Shown here piece by piece: positions 41,708 to 49,669 of a stretch of DNA of 64,000 nucleotides. The notes below the pieces were generated by a model, which searched no databases, was not told the origin of the DNA, and saw only the letters and a list, made by a program, of their open reading frames with translations. Position 1 is the first letter of the stretch; the number at the start of each line of letters is the position of its first letter. The stretch spans positions 1-64,000 of the IMG/VR virus record IMGVR_UViG_3300006990_000013. The stretch is one strand, 5' to 3'. This DNA is from a virus. The translations under genes were made by a program, and so were the position numbers.

Positions 41708-42037
41708 ATGGGACTTAATGTATCAGTATATCGCAACTCAGAATTTGGGGAATACGATTGCACAAATGGTGGAATCAGTTCTACAAACAATTGTTTGAAT
41801 GTCGTCAACTGTGACGGCCCTTTTGATCCGAATGATGATCGCCCTGCAGTGATGATCGTGGATGATCGTCCTTGTGGTAGTCCTTATCCTAAACTGGTTC
41901 CCGCCGTGTTCGATGAAATCACTGAGACTTGGGAACGTGCAAAGGGTTGGTTTATGTTTGGTGGAAACTATGGTGGATGTTCAGACAGTCGTTTTGAATA
42001 CAACATTCTTCCTATCCATGATCGTACGGAGGCTTAA
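41708..42037 (+). CDS. Early protein, unknown
   Basis: 109 residues, Asn/Asp/Gly-rich with five cysteines; pattern GLNVSVYRNSEFGEYDCTNGG then VVNCDGPFDPNDDRPAVMIV. This kind of small soluble protein recurs in T4-like phages; function unknown to me. Confidence 0.65.
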   Translation: MGLNVSVYRNSEFGEYDCTNGGISSTNNCLNVVNCDGPFDPNDDRPAVMIVDDRPCGSPYPKLVPAVFDEITETWERAKGWFMFGGNYGGCSDSRFEYNILPIHDRTEA

Positions 42038-42039
42038 TT

Positions 42040-42408
42040 ATGTGGAATCCTAAAAATGCAGTCTGGGGATGTACTCCAGAAACTAGTGAACTTTCGGACA
42101 AGTTGAGTAACCTTGATAACTTCCCTTCAGTTGGTGAAGTATCGAACAAGAAAAAAAATCCTTCGCTTGAGAAGTTTCGCAAGGCGCAGAATGTCGTTTA
42201 CGATATCTTTAACAACGGTCTTGGTAATCGTGGTCGTGAACTTCGTGTTCTGGGTTTGAAGAAACATGAACTTGCACTTGAAGAATGGTGTCGTTACTCA
42301 GGACGCACGATCCGTGAATCCAACTGGGATCAAATCAACGAGATTGTTGAGGTTGCATTTACCCCGATTGTGATGGACGCTTCAAGGGAACAGGGGCTGA
42401 TCTCCTAA
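42040..42408 (+). CDS. Early protein, unknown
   Basis: 122 residues, helical and basic in the C-terminal half (RGRELRVLGLKKHELALEEW). Overlaps the end of the convergent hydrolase gene by 50 bases. Not recognised. Confidence 0.62.
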   Translation: MWNPKNAVWGCTPETSELSDKLSNLDNFPSVGEVSNKKKNPSLEKFRKAQNVVYDIFNNGLGNRGRELRVLGLKKHELALEEWCRYSGRTIRESNWDQINEIVEVAFTPIVMDASREQGLIS

Positions 42409-42910
42409 TAGAGAGGGCTTTATAAGCAGGGTAGAGTTCATAACCTACCTTGTTCTTTTGATTACCACCAAGGATGACATAATAATCTATCCCATCTATT
42501 ATTCTTGTTTCAATGTAAAAACCGACATGTCCTTTCCATGCAGCATCGCCTCTTGGAAAGACGACGATGTCTCCAATCCTTGGTTCCCAAACATCAATCC
42601 CCCAAAACAAAAAACTTCGTGCCATCAGAGGATATTCATTGACAGACTCTGAACCAGCCACGTTATTTAATTTTAGGATAGAGTTCACGAAAGCCGCACA
42701 CCATTCTGTGTGGACTGGATCTACTCCTGTAAGGTCTTTGATCTTTGACCTATCTTTCTTTTCGTGAAGGCCGATGAAACCATGTGCTGCCTTCACGAAT
42801 GCATAATCATCGTGTTTATATGGTGATTGATAATTGAATATCGGATCAGATTGAGGGCCACAAGCGGATAAAAAGTAACCTACCACAACGAAAAAAATTA
42901 TTTTTTTCAT
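42359..42910 (-). CDS. Lipoprotein CHAP/NlpC-P60-like peptidase
   Basis: 183 residues. Lipobox LSAC near residue 17 after a hydrophobic signal. TEWCAAFVNSIL gives the catalytic Cys and KGHVGFYIE the His, as in the TIGR02594/CHAP group. Probably a membrane-anchored wall hydrolase or immunity-type factor. Only minus-strand gene in this early plus-strand block. Confidence 0.78.
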   Translation of the reverse strand: MKKIIFFVVVGYFLSACGPQSDPIFNYQSPYKHDDYAFVKAAHGFIGLHEKKDRSKIKDLTGVDPVHTEWCAAFVNSILKLNNVAGSESVNEYPLMARSFLFWGIDVWEPRIGDIVVFPRGDAAWKGHVGFYIETRIIDGIDYYVILGGNQKNKVGYELYPAYKALSIRRSAPVPLKRPSQSG

Positions 42911-42972
42911 AGAAACTCGCTAAGTGATTGTTTTTGTTGGAAAAGAAAATTTGAAATAATTACAAAAAAGGC

Positions 42973-43001
42973 TTGACATTTGCTGTAAAAAGTACTATAT
43001 T
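42973..43001 (+). promoter_or_regulatory. Early promoter cassette B
   Basis: TTGACA, 17-bp spacer, TATATT, then AGGTAAGTTGA. Near-copy of cassette A including about 35 bases upstream of the -35. Confidence 0.82.
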
Positions 43002-43033
43002 ATATAGGTAAGTTGAGAGAAAGTGAGAAACGA

Positions 43034-43288
43034 ATGTTTAGAATTCCTAATTTTTATGAGATGTCCATGTCCTTTGATGAAGCATGGAAAACTATCCAGA
43101 ACCTTGGTAATGGTGACTGTCTTGAAGGCATGAACGTTATGAACAGTGAATGGGATGCGTATGTCCGTGGTGACAACGATGACATTTTCGATTGTGACGA
43201 TGACTGGTGGGACAACTGGGCATATGAAGCAAACGCCTTTAACGTTGTATACGAAGGCATGAGTCAATTATTTGGAGAGGCTGCATAA
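43034..43288 (+). CDS. Small acidic early protein, unknown
   Basis: 84 residues from ATG 43034. Very acidic and Trp-rich (DDIFDCDDDWWDNWAYEAN). The charge suggests a DNA mimic or inhibitor, which is speculation. Behind cassette B. Confidence 0.65.
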   Translation: MFRIPNFYEMSMSFDEAWKTIQNLGNGDCLEGMNVMNSEWDAYVRGDNDDIFDCDDDWWDNWAYEANAFNVVYEGMSQLFGEAA

Positions 43289-43289
43289 C

Positions 43290-43724
43290 ATGGCATATAT
43301 TTCACAACAAGAGAAAAAAGAACTCGCACCTGCAATCAAAGCAGTATTGAAAAAATATGGTGTGAAAGGTTCTATCGCAATCAACCATCACAGTTCTTTG
43401 GTTGTAAATATCAAATCTGGTGTTCTGGATTTTCTGGGTGCGTCTCAGAAATACAATGATCGTCGTGCAGAGATGCGTGGTGAGACACCTTACAATGTTG
43501 GTGGTTATCTTCAAGTGAACACTAGTTGGTGTGAACAGTGGATGGAAGAGATTGGTGAAACCAAGATCGCAAAGTTCTATGGTGACCTGATCAAAGCGAT
43601 GAAAGGTACACGTTGGTACAACAACTCTGACATCATGACAGATTATTTTGATTACGCATACTACATTGATATCAATGTTGGTAAATGGAACAAAGATTAC
43701 GTTCTGGAAAATAATTCAAAATAA
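43290..43724 (+). CDS. LPD29-like early protein
   Basis: 144 residues from ATG 43290. ALKAVLKKYGVKGSIAINHHSSLVV-type strand-helix pattern (residues 15-45) recalls the LPD29 polyvalent-protein domain. C-terminal half is aromatic-rich. Assignment is weak; gene is clear. Confidence 0.6.
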   Translation: MAYISQQEKKELAPAIKAVLKKYGVKGSIAINHHSSLVVNIKSGVLDFLGASQKYNDRRAEMRGETPYNVGGYLQVNTSWCEQWMEEIGETKIAKFYGDLIKAMKGTRWYNNSDIMTDYFDYAYYIDINVGKWNKDYVLENNSK

Positions 43725-43735
43725 TTGAAAAAAAG

Positions 43736-43777
43736 TTGCCCCAAGGGCTTGACATTTGGGGCAAAAGGTATTATATT
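43736..43777 (+). promoter_or_regulatory. Early promoter cassette C with operator-like dyad
   Basis: TTGACA (43749-43754), 17-bp spacer, TATATT (43772-43777). A perfect 9-bp inverted repeat, TTGCCCCAA and TTGGGGCAA (43736-43744 and 43756-43764), encloses the -35, as an operator would. Confidence 0.75.
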
Positions 43778-43806
43778 AATAAGGTAAGTGAGACAAAGGA
43801 AACGAT

Positions 43807-43992
43807 ATGCAAATAGTTGGTGGAATGATAGTTTTTTCTGGTTTGATGATTATGGCTGGATCTGCAGGTGACTGTGATGGTCAATGTATGGAACTGGCAA
43901 ATTCAACAGGCGAGATGATTCAAGCCCTCGTTATGGGTGGTGCTCTTACCGCTATCGGTGCGTTTTTGATGTCAATGAAAGGAAACCTCTAA
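43807..43992 (+). CDS. Small two-helix membrane protein
   Basis: 61 residues with two hydrophobic segments (2-20 and 39-56) joined by a short loop containing two Cys. Holin-like size, but early promoter suggests an envelope-modifying role. Not recognised. Confidence 0.65.
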   Translation: MQIVGGMIVFSGLMIMAGSAGDCDGQCMELANSTGEMIQALVMGGALTAIGAFLMSMKGNL

Positions 43993-44005
43993 GATGGAGA
44001 TCGTT

Positions 44006-44170
44006 ATGAATGAGTTGGTGAAGGACATACAGGTTCTTGAAGATGCAGTAATTAATCTTACTGAAGGTGCAAGTGATGAGAGACGTATGGCAATATACAC
44101 TCTCGAACAAATGATCGCAGAAAAGTCTGCGATTGTAGATCAATTTGAAATGGAGAATGCATATGCCTAA
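44006..44170 (+). CDS. Small helical protein, unknown
   Basis: 54 residues from ATG 44006, with GGAG six bases upstream; an in-frame ATG 43994 is less likely. Acidic helices (VKDIQVLEDAVINLTEGAS). Stop overlaps the next start. Not recognised. Confidence 0.6.
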   Translation: MNELVKDIQVLEDAVINLTEGASDERRMAIYTLEQMIAEKSAIVDQFEMENAYA

Positions 44171-44381
44171 ATCAAAAGCAATGAAAATCGAAGACATGTT
44201 CGATGATGAAACACTGGACGCAATGGATGACGCCGCAGGCGTTGACCGTTTGACCAAAGACGGAGACTTCAGTCTTTACTACGATCTGGGCCCTGATGCC
44301 CGTGGTTGGACTGAACCAAGTCTAGAAGACTACGGTCTTGACAGTCACGCCTTCTCAACAGGTGGTCTGGACTTCGACTAA
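44163..44381 (+). CDS. Small acidic protein, unknown
   Basis: 72 residues from ATG 44163, with GGAG upstream. Highly acidic (MFDDETLDAMDDAAGVD). Not recognised. Confidence 0.6.
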   Translation: MPKSKAMKIEDMFDDETLDAMDDAAGVDRLTKDGDFSLYYDLGPDARGWTEPSLEDYGLDSHAFSTGGLDFD

Positions 44382-44386
44382 ATATT

Positions 44387-44548
44387 ATGGAATGGATTAT
44401 GGCCTTAGGGTTCATCTTCTTTTTGATGATCCTCTGTTTTTCCTTACTGCGTTTCGCAATAGGTTTTTTATCATGGTCTTGGCGTAATTCATTCCTAATA
44501 CTTGCCAGCATTATAATCTTAATACTCCTCTTAGCTCAGCTGGATTAG
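44387..44548 (+). CDS. Possible small membrane protein running into tRNA-Arg
   Basis: 53 codons from ATG 44387 to TAG 44546-44548. Almost wholly hydrophobic, two membrane spans. The last 24 bases are also the 5' part of the tRNA-Arg gene. No clear ribosome binding site, so expression is uncertain. Confidence 0.4.
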   Translation: MEWIMALGFIFFLMILCFSLLRFAIGFLSWSWRNSFLILASIIILILLLAQLD

Positions 44549-44602
44549 AGCATCTGCCTTCTAAGCAGAGGGTCGTAGGTTCGAGTCCTACAGAGGAGGC
44601 CA
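44525..44602 (+). tRNA. tRNA-Arg (TCT)
   Basis: Seven-base-pair acceptor stem (CTCCTCT/AGAGGAG), anticodon stem TCTGC/GCAGA with loop CTTCTAA, anticodon TCT, T-loop GTTCGAGTC and encoded CCA. Reads AGA, frequent in this genome. Confidence 0.93.
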
Positions 44603-44622
44603 ATATAAGGAAAAACAAACTC

Positions 44623-45498
44623 ATGAGTTTTGAATTCGACTTTACCAAGGAACACCTTGGGGAAATTATTTCTGCAGATGCAGATGATTGGTATGACGCA
44701 CTTTGCGAACTTCTTCCAAAGTACGGTATTACAACTGAACGCAGAGTTGCACACTTCCTATCTCAGTGCGCACATGAATCTGCAGGTTTTAAGAGACTAG
44801 AAGAAAATTTAAACTACTCTGCAAAGGCTCTACGTGCCGTCTTTGGTAGATACTTCGGCGCATCTCCAAAACGTGATGCAGACGAGTATCACAGACAACC
44901 AGAGATGATTGCAAATTATGTGTATATGGACGAGTTCCGTAAATACAAAATGGGCAATGTCAACGAGGGTGACGGATGGTTATTCAGAGGCCGAGGCTTG
45001 AAACAGTTGACTGGCCGTGAGAACTATACACGCTTTGGTAAAACTGTAGATATGACTGCAGAAGAAGCGGCAGTGTACGTTGCAACACCAGCGGGTGCAA
45101 TCGAAAGCGCATGTTGGTTCTGGGACGCAAATAATCTAAACGATATTGCCGATGGTGATGACGTTAAGAAAATGACGAAAAAAATTAATGGTGGATCTAT
45201 TGGCTTGGATGATCGTAAGAAACGTTACATGCACGCTATGGAAGTTCTAGGAATGGACGCAGAAGATCTCGCTGCAGATGATGATGACATCGAAGATATC
45301 ATTGACGATATCGGTGTACTACGTAAAGGTGCAAAAGGCGATGGAGTCAAACTGATGCAAGAAGCATTGGGTATTGGTGCAGACGGAGACTTTGGGCCAG
45401 GCACAGAACGTGCATTGAAAAAATGGCAGTCAGACAATGGATTGACTGCAGATGGTATCGCAGGGCCAGCAACCCTTGCAAAACTGTTTGACGACTAG
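44623..45498 (+). CDS. Endolysin: GH19 chitinase-like domain plus peptidoglycan-binding domain
   Basis: 291 residues. GH19-type core with catalytic Glu52 in CAHESAGF, FRGRGLKQLTGRENYTRFG and SACWFWDANNLND (about 1-200), an acidic linker, then a PG_binding_1 domain (about 212-290; GDGVKLMQEALGIGADGDFGPGT). No signal peptide, so it needs a holin. Cleaves peptidoglycan at lysis. Confidence 0.9.
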   Translation: MSFEFDFTKEHLGEIISADADDWYDALCELLPKYGITTERRVAHFLSQCAHESAGFKRLEENLNYSAKALRAVFGRYFGASPKRDADEYHRQPEMIANYVYMDEFRKYKMGNVNEGDGWLFRGRGLKQLTGRENYTRFGKTVDMTAEEAAVYVATPAGAIESACWFWDANNLNDIADGDDVKKMTKKINGGSIGLDDRKKRYMHAMEVLGMDAEDLAADDDDIEDIIDDIGVLRKGAKGDGVKLMQEALGIGADGDFGPGTERALKKWQSDNGLTADGIAGPATLAKLFDD

Positions 45499-45507
45499 TC
45501 GTCAAGA

Positions 45508-45554
45508 AGGGGCGACATCTCCTTTCTCTTACAACTTACAATGTCGCCCCTTCA
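45508..45554 (+). terminator. Strong hairpin after endolysin
   Basis: 13-bp stem GAAGGGGCGACAT paired with ATGTCGCCCCTTC, 20-base loop. No U-run follows, so it may be a processing or stability structure before the tRNAs rather than a classic terminator. Confidence 0.6.
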
Positions 45555-45559
45555 CTTTA

Positions 45560-45636
45560 CTCAGTGTAGGTCAGTCTGGTAGACCGCTACGTTTGGGACG
45601 TAGATGTCGTTGGTTCAAATCCAGCCACTGAGACCA
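45560..45636 (+). tRNA. tRNA-Pro (TGG)
   Basis: Acceptor CTCAGTG/CACTGAG, anticodon stem CTACG/CGTAG with loop TTTGGGA (anticodon TGG), T-loop GTTCAAATC, encoded CCA. Confidence 0.93.
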
Positions 45637-45638
45637 AT

Positions 45639-45712
45639 AGGAGTGAAGTGTTATGGAAGCACGTTGGATTCCAAATCCAAAAGCTGGGGTTCGACTCCCT
45701 GCACTCCTGCCA
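45639..45712 (+). tRNA. tRNA-Trp (CCA)
   Basis: Acceptor AGGAGTG/CACTCCT, anticodon stem TTGGA/TCCAA with loop TTCCAAA (anticodon CCA), T-loop GTTCGACTC, encoded CCA. Only two bases separate it from tRNA-Pro. Confidence 0.9.
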
Positions 45713-45731
45713 GATTTAATGAATAAATAGT

Positions 45732-45875
45732 ATGACAACAGATCACGAAATTACAATGTTTCTACATTTCTGGGCAAGAAGGGGAATACCTCTACCAGAT
45801 CCAACCCACTACCCTAATTCTTTTATGTGGTATGTAAAGATGTATAGGTACTATCAAAATGACAAAGTTAAGTGA
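45732..45875 (+). CDS. 47-residue phage protein, unknown
   Basis: ATG 45732 to TGA 45873-45875, overlapping the next start by 17 bases. EITMFLHFWARRGIPLPDP and YPNSFMWYVKMYRYY are compact and aromatic-rich. I recall similar short proteins in T4-like marine phages; function unknown. Confidence 0.6.
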   Translation: MTTDHEITMFLHFWARRGIPLPDPTHYPNSFMWYVKMYRYYQNDKVK

Positions 45876-46830
45876 CGAAGAACTCGCACACGTAAGAAAA
45901 TATGGCCCACCATTGGAAGATCCAGTAATAGAGAATTACTTGGATAAGACAGGTCTCAGTAATCCAGACGAAGAGACACGTGAGACCAAAGTAAAACATC
46001 TGCAGTATGGTCTTGACATGGATCAAGAAGTAATACGCAGGGCACAAAAGTGCCAGAGAAATTGGAATTACACCAGAGACATCAATTCATCAGTACGAGA
46101 TCATCTCCTATGGATTGCACAAAATGCACCTTCAAAACAACACGAAGGTTTTTATGACGTTTACTGGTCAGAAGATAGGGACACAATTCAAGAGATGTCC
46201 CGATACACTTGGGGATGTACTCACAGTAGAACCCCACCATCAACTTGGAGAAACGCACAAGCAAATGCAAACATGTATATTTTGTTTGTTGCGAAAGAAC
46301 CATCAGGACAAGAAAACTGTCATGTAGATGGATCCTTAAAAGAAAACAATCGCCCAGAACGTTGGGAAAATGCATATGTCTCTATTGGTATTGCCATGGG
46401 GATGATCTTGTTTACTGCGAACCAATTAGGTCTACAGACTGGGTGTAATAAAAGTCACGGTGATTTTGACGGTGACGATTATTTTGAAAACAAACTTGGT
46501 ATCCTTGAGGATGTCAGATCTGGCAAGAAAAGAATTGCGTATGGGATGGGTATCGGTTATGGTCAAGATGGTAGACCAAGATACGAAACAGATGAAACAG
46601 AGATTGCGCTTGGGGCGGGAAATGGTGACACACTCACTGAATATCCAGACATGGGAACTCATCCAACAACAGGCAAACAGTTCAGACGTGTTAAGGTTGT
46701 AGATACCACAGAAATGGGTGGACAGGAAGTAACTGATTACTACGATAACGTGCACACCGTTCCACACGACTCTAACATAAAGATTAACACGATGCGCCCA
46801 CGTGACATCAAGATTATTGAAATAGAATGA
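45859..46830 (+). CDS. Nitroreductase-fold flavoprotein-like (1)
   Basis: 323 residues. QRNWNYTRDINSSVRDHLLWIAQNAPSKQHEGFYDVYW is a nitroreductase-type N-terminus (PSK-x-H/N replaces PSA-x-N). YVSIGIAMGMILFTANQLGLQTG and RIAYGMGIGYG fit the FMN-binding dimer core. N- and C-terminal extensions are unusual. Four-base overlap with a paralogue downstream. Confidence 0.68.
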   Translation: MTKLSDEELAHVRKYGPPLEDPVIENYLDKTGLSNPDEETRETKVKHLQYGLDMDQEVIRRAQKCQRNWNYTRDINSSVRDHLLWIAQNAPSKQHEGFYDVYWSEDRDTIQEMSRYTWGCTHSRTPPSTWRNAQANANMYILFVAKEPSGQENCHVDGSLKENNRPERWENAYVSIGIAMGMILFTANQLGLQTGCNKSHGDFDGDDYFENKLGILEDVRSGKKRIAYGMGIGYGQDGRPRYETDETEIALGAGNGDTLTEYPDMGTHPTTGKQFRRVKVVDTTEMGGQEVTDYYDNVHTVPHDSNIKINTMRPRDIKIIEIE

Positions 46831-47438
46831 CAGATATAAAAAGCATTGTAGACAGAAGTCAGATATGTACTAGGAACTGGGATCACTCAAAGACGATTCC
46901 AGAAGAACATATTGATATCTTTTTACACGCATTGCAAAACTGTCCAAGTAAACAGAACTTCGCCTTCTATAAAATTCATCTGATTACAGATAAAGAGATG
47001 CAGGCGCAGATCTTAGAAGAGACAAGGATCTTCACATTACCAAATGGTGTGACTGTTACTAATAGTCAAAACATGGCAAATATTCTTATTGTGTTTGAGA
47101 AACCAAACTACAGTGATACCATGTTGAAGAGGAATGAAAAGTATACTTGGTTCAACACCCAACCAGAGTGGGAACTCGACAGAGATTCGTGGATGAACAT
47201 TGGTGTTGCGGCTGGATACTTGAATTACATTGCACATTCCCTTGGTTATGAAACAGGGTATTGTGCAGGTCTGCATCAAGAGAATGTTAAAAATATAATT
47301 GGTTGTGAAAACAATATTGAACTCATGATGGGAATAGGTTTTAGGGATATGGAACTGGATCAAAGAGATCATCACTTTGGTGAAGGCAGGTTCCCCCACT
47401 ACAGAAAAGAACCTATCATCGTAGAACGACATGAGTAA
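46827..47438 (+). CDS. Nitroreductase-fold flavoprotein-like (2)
   Basis: 203 residues, about the usual family length. TRNWDHSKTIPEEHIDIFLHALQNCPSKQNFAFYKI, SWMNIGVAAGYLNYIAHSLGYETGY and ELMMGIGF. Closest relative here is the gene before it. Substrate unknown. Confidence 0.7.
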   Translation: MTDIKSIVDRSQICTRNWDHSKTIPEEHIDIFLHALQNCPSKQNFAFYKIHLITDKEMQAQILEETRIFTLPNGVTVTNSQNMANILIVFEKPNYSDTMLKRNEKYTWFNTQPEWELDRDSWMNIGVAAGYLNYIAHSLGYETGYCAGLHQENVKNIIGCENNIELMMGIGFRDMELDQRDHHFGEGRFPHYRKEPIIVERHE

Positions 47439-48156
47439 TTATGTTCACGTTAGGGAAGGACACGATGTCTATCCGTTCTTCAAAGAACTTTTCCCTGACT
47501 ATCAACCCACAGAAAAGGTTTTAGACTTTGGCGGTAATAGGGGAAATTTACTTTATCACTCTAGTGGTGGAATTACAGACCATAATTATACATCTATTGA
47601 CGTAAGTACTACGGCGCTCGATTTGGGCAAACAGGACTTTCCAAACGCAACGTTTATTCATAACAATAAATGGAACTGGATGTACAATCCAAAAGGTGTT
47701 GAGTTACCTCACTACTGGCCTCTACAGAAGAAGTTTCCAGAGGTTGATTATAGACAGGACTACATCTTTGCATACAGTGTATTCACTCATACTGATCTAA
47801 CTGAGTTTGTTGAGACTTTAGAGTGGTTAAATTGGTTTGATTTCAAAAAACTGGCAGTGAGTGTCTTAGACATCAACAGAGATGAGATCCACAAATTCTT
47901 TTACGATAAAAGGGTAGAGGATTACGGGCATTGTGTTGACCTATCAGAGATGAAAGGTAAAAACATTGCATACCTCTACAACAACGAGACAATCTTATAC
48001 GACAAGATTAGTGCATACAAATTAGATGTTCAACACTTCTTGTCACTATATAACATAGACTTTTTGGTGGAGACGTTGGGTGAGTATGGATTCGATGTTA
48101 CAATCGAAAAGCCAGGCAAAGGAATCATTCCTTTTGTCTGCATGGAAAAAAAATAA
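47431..48156 (+). CDS. Class I SAM-dependent methyltransferase
   Basis: 241 residues. VLDFGGNRGNLLYHSS (motif I), SIDVSTTALDLG and DYIFAYSVFTHTDLTEF (motif IV region). Acceptor unknown. Overlaps the nitroreductase-like gene end by eight bases. Confidence 0.8.
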   Translation: MSNYVHVREGHDVYPFFKELFPDYQPTEKVLDFGGNRGNLLYHSSGGITDHNYTSIDVSTTALDLGKQDFPNATFIHNNKWNWMYNPKGVELPHYWPLQKKFPEVDYRQDYIFAYSVFTHTDLTEFVETLEWLNWFDFKKLAVSVLDINRDEIHKFFYDKRVEDYGHCVDLSEMKGKNIAYLYNNETILYDKISAYKLDVQHFLSLYNIDFLVETLGEYGFDVTIEKPGKGIIPFVCMEKK

Positions 48157-48175
48157 AAAAAGTTTAATTTAACGC

Positions 48176-48204
48176 TTGCCTTTTGAGGCAACAAGTGTTA
48201 TATT
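48176..48204 (+). promoter_or_regulatory. Early promoter cassette D before ncRNA/tRNA-Gly
   Basis: TTGCCT, 17-bp spacer, TATATT, then AACAAGGTAAGACACAG. A short dyad (TTGCC TTTTGA GGCAA) covers the -35. No protein-coding frame follows for 500 bases. Confidence 0.75.
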
Positions 48205-48209
48205 AACAA

Positions 48210-48420
48210 GGTAAGACACAGTGAGTGGTTGTCGACTCCCCCATGCTGAAGTATGGAAAACGACTTTAAGAGATCTGTTGTCTGTGGTAGCCTGTGCCAC
48301 GTTAGAAAATAAGACGGGCCGATATTAAAGCAGTACCAAGAGATAGTGAGTTGCTGAACAGAAGTTGACTGTAAAAAGATTGCAGAAGGTCAACTACTCA
48401 ACTTGAGGGTCACTCTAATT
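48210..48420 (+). ncRNA. Putative structured noncoding RNA upstream of tRNA-Gly
   Basis: No coding frame of note. Hairpins visible: a 6-bp stem with TGAA loop at 48241-48256, a 7-bp stem AGTTGAC/GTCAACT at 48363-48395 with a further inner CTG/CAG, and GTGG/CCAC near 48295. Follows an early promoter. Family not recognised. An 8-bp hairpin at 48429-48452 separates it from tRNA-Gly. Confidence 0.5.
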
Positions 48421-48456
48421 TACTGCACGTTTGATCGTGGTGTTGATCAAACACAT

Positions 48457-48530
48457 GCGGATGTCGTATAGTGGCATTACCTCAGATTTCCAATCTGATG
48501 ATGAGGGTTCGATTCCTTCCGTCCGCTCCA
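48457..48530 (+). tRNA. tRNA-Gly (TCC)
   Basis: Acceptor GCGGATG/CGTCCGC (one G-U), anticodon stem TCAGA/TCTGA with loop TTTCCAA (anticodon TCC), T-loop GTTCGATTC, encoded CCA. Confidence 0.92.
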
Positions 48531-48554
48531 AATTTTTAGTTTTCACTCGACGGA

Positions 48555-48710
48555 GTGGGATTGTGGTGACTGAATAATGGGTGGACGTGCCCATAAAGTA
48601 CTTCTGAAGATGGTTAGCGCCATGTCTTAGCGGATGCAAGAAGGTTCGAAAGCTAGTTTGACAGGAGCGTCCTGTGCGAGTAGATGTCGGTAATCCTTAA
48701 TCCGGCCCAC
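48555..48710 (+). ncRNA. Putative structured noncoding RNA downstream of tRNA-Gly
   Basis: GTGGG (48555-48559) can pair with CCCAC (48706-48710), enclosing hairpins ATGGG/CCCAT (48577-48594) and ACAGGA/TCCTGT (48661-48675). Not a tRNA: no T-loop or anticodon arm fits. No convincing coding frame in the 200-base gap. Family not recognised. Confidence 0.4.
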
Positions 48711-48731
48711 ACCTTATACTATGGAGTTGTA

Positions 48732-49163
48732 ATGAAAGCATATATTACAGGAACTCGTAGGGGCCTTGGATATGAACTATCCAAGGTTTTTGAAACCTGC
48801 GACTCTCTTGAAGAGTGTAATGTATTCATCAACTGCAAACATGATGGCGTAGAACAAGTCCGCCAACTCTACCAAGCGGTAGATCTAGGAGTGAATAAGA
48901 TCATCAATATTGGGTCGAATTCACCAGACTGTTTTCATCCCGAACCAAAACCCTATGCAGTTATGAAGGCGGCACTTGACCATGCTAACGATCAGTTGTT
49001 TCAATTAGGTCATGACACTACTATTATTCGTTATGGATATTTTGATTCCGAAAGAACTGCCCACATAGATGCGCCCAAAATGGAAATAGACTACGCAGTT
49101 TATATGGTGAAGTGGGTTTTACACCAACCTTACAGAGTAAAGGAAGTAACTGTATGCGTGTAG
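48732..49163 (+). CDS. Short-chain-dehydrogenase-like protein, reduced
   Basis: 143 residues from ATG 48732. TGTRRGLGYELS is an SDR nucleotide-binding motif, INIGSNSPD and YAVMKAAL supply the Ser and Y-x3-K positions. Much shorter than usual (about 240). Oxidoreductase role is likely but reduced size leaves doubt. Confidence 0.72.
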   Translation: MKAYITGTRRGLGYELSKVFETCDSLEECNVFINCKHDGVEQVRQLYQAVDLGVNKIINIGSNSPDCFHPEPKPYAVMKAALDHANDQLFQLGHDTTIIRYGYFDSERTAHIDAPKMEIDYAVYMVKWVLHQPYRVKEVTVCV

Positions 49164-49621
49164 ATATTGAAAGAATTCTTTTTGAAATAGAAAGTCTCCC
49201 CAAGTTTAAAGAACAGATCATGTTGCAGAGTGTAGAACCTGGCGATGATCCTTTCTATGGAACAGGACGAGTGACTGAGATCTCTCATAAAGAATACGAG
49301 TTCGTCCATCCTACCTTTGATCACATTCCATATCTAAATTCTATTATAGAAAAACTTGGTTTAAAAAGAACTCGTCTTATGAACCTATCTCCAAGAACGT
49401 GTTACACGTATCATATGGATTATACGCCTAGAGTTCACATCCCCCTAATCACAAACGAACGTTGTTTCCTAGTCCTCGACGACGAAGTACAATACATGCC
49501 TGCAGATGGTACTGTGTATCTGGTCGATACTAGACTAAAACACACTGCCATCAATGCTTCTAAAGAGGATAGAATACACCTTGTTGGTATCGTCCCTGCT
49601 GACTATGTTCTGCCTGAATAA
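49154..49621 (+). CDS. Aspartyl/asparaginyl beta-hydroxylase-like 2OG oxygenase
   Basis: 155 residues from ATG 49154 (AAGGAAG upstream). TYHMDYTPRVHIPLITN gives HxD and an Arg, VYLVDTRLKHTAINAS the distal His of the cupin. Substrate unknown. Confidence 0.75.
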   Translation: MRVDIERILFEIESLPKFKEQIMLQSVEPGDDPFYGTGRVTEISHKEYEFVHPTFDHIPYLNSIIEKLGLKRTRLMNLSPRTCYTYHMDYTPRVHIPLITNERCFLVLDDEVQYMPADGTVYLVDTRLKHTAINASKEDRIHLVGIVPADYVLPE

Positions 49622-49627
49622 ATAGAT

Positions 49628-49656
49628 TTAACCCTTCTGGGTTTCTTTTATTATTA
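49628..49656 (+). terminator. Short terminator-like hairpin
   Basis: AACCC TTCT GGGTT followed by TCTTTTATTATT, directly after the oxygenase stop. Confidence 0.55.
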
Positions 49657-49669
49657 ACAGGAGAATATA

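Noticed and set aside
48415-48639. 74-residue minus-strand frame across tRNA-Gly
   Set aside because: It includes the full tRNA complement, a common artefact.
48555-48710. A further tRNA or RNase P-type RNA
   Set aside because: No T-loop, anticodon arm or RNase P core motif could be found; kept only as an unassigned structured RNA.
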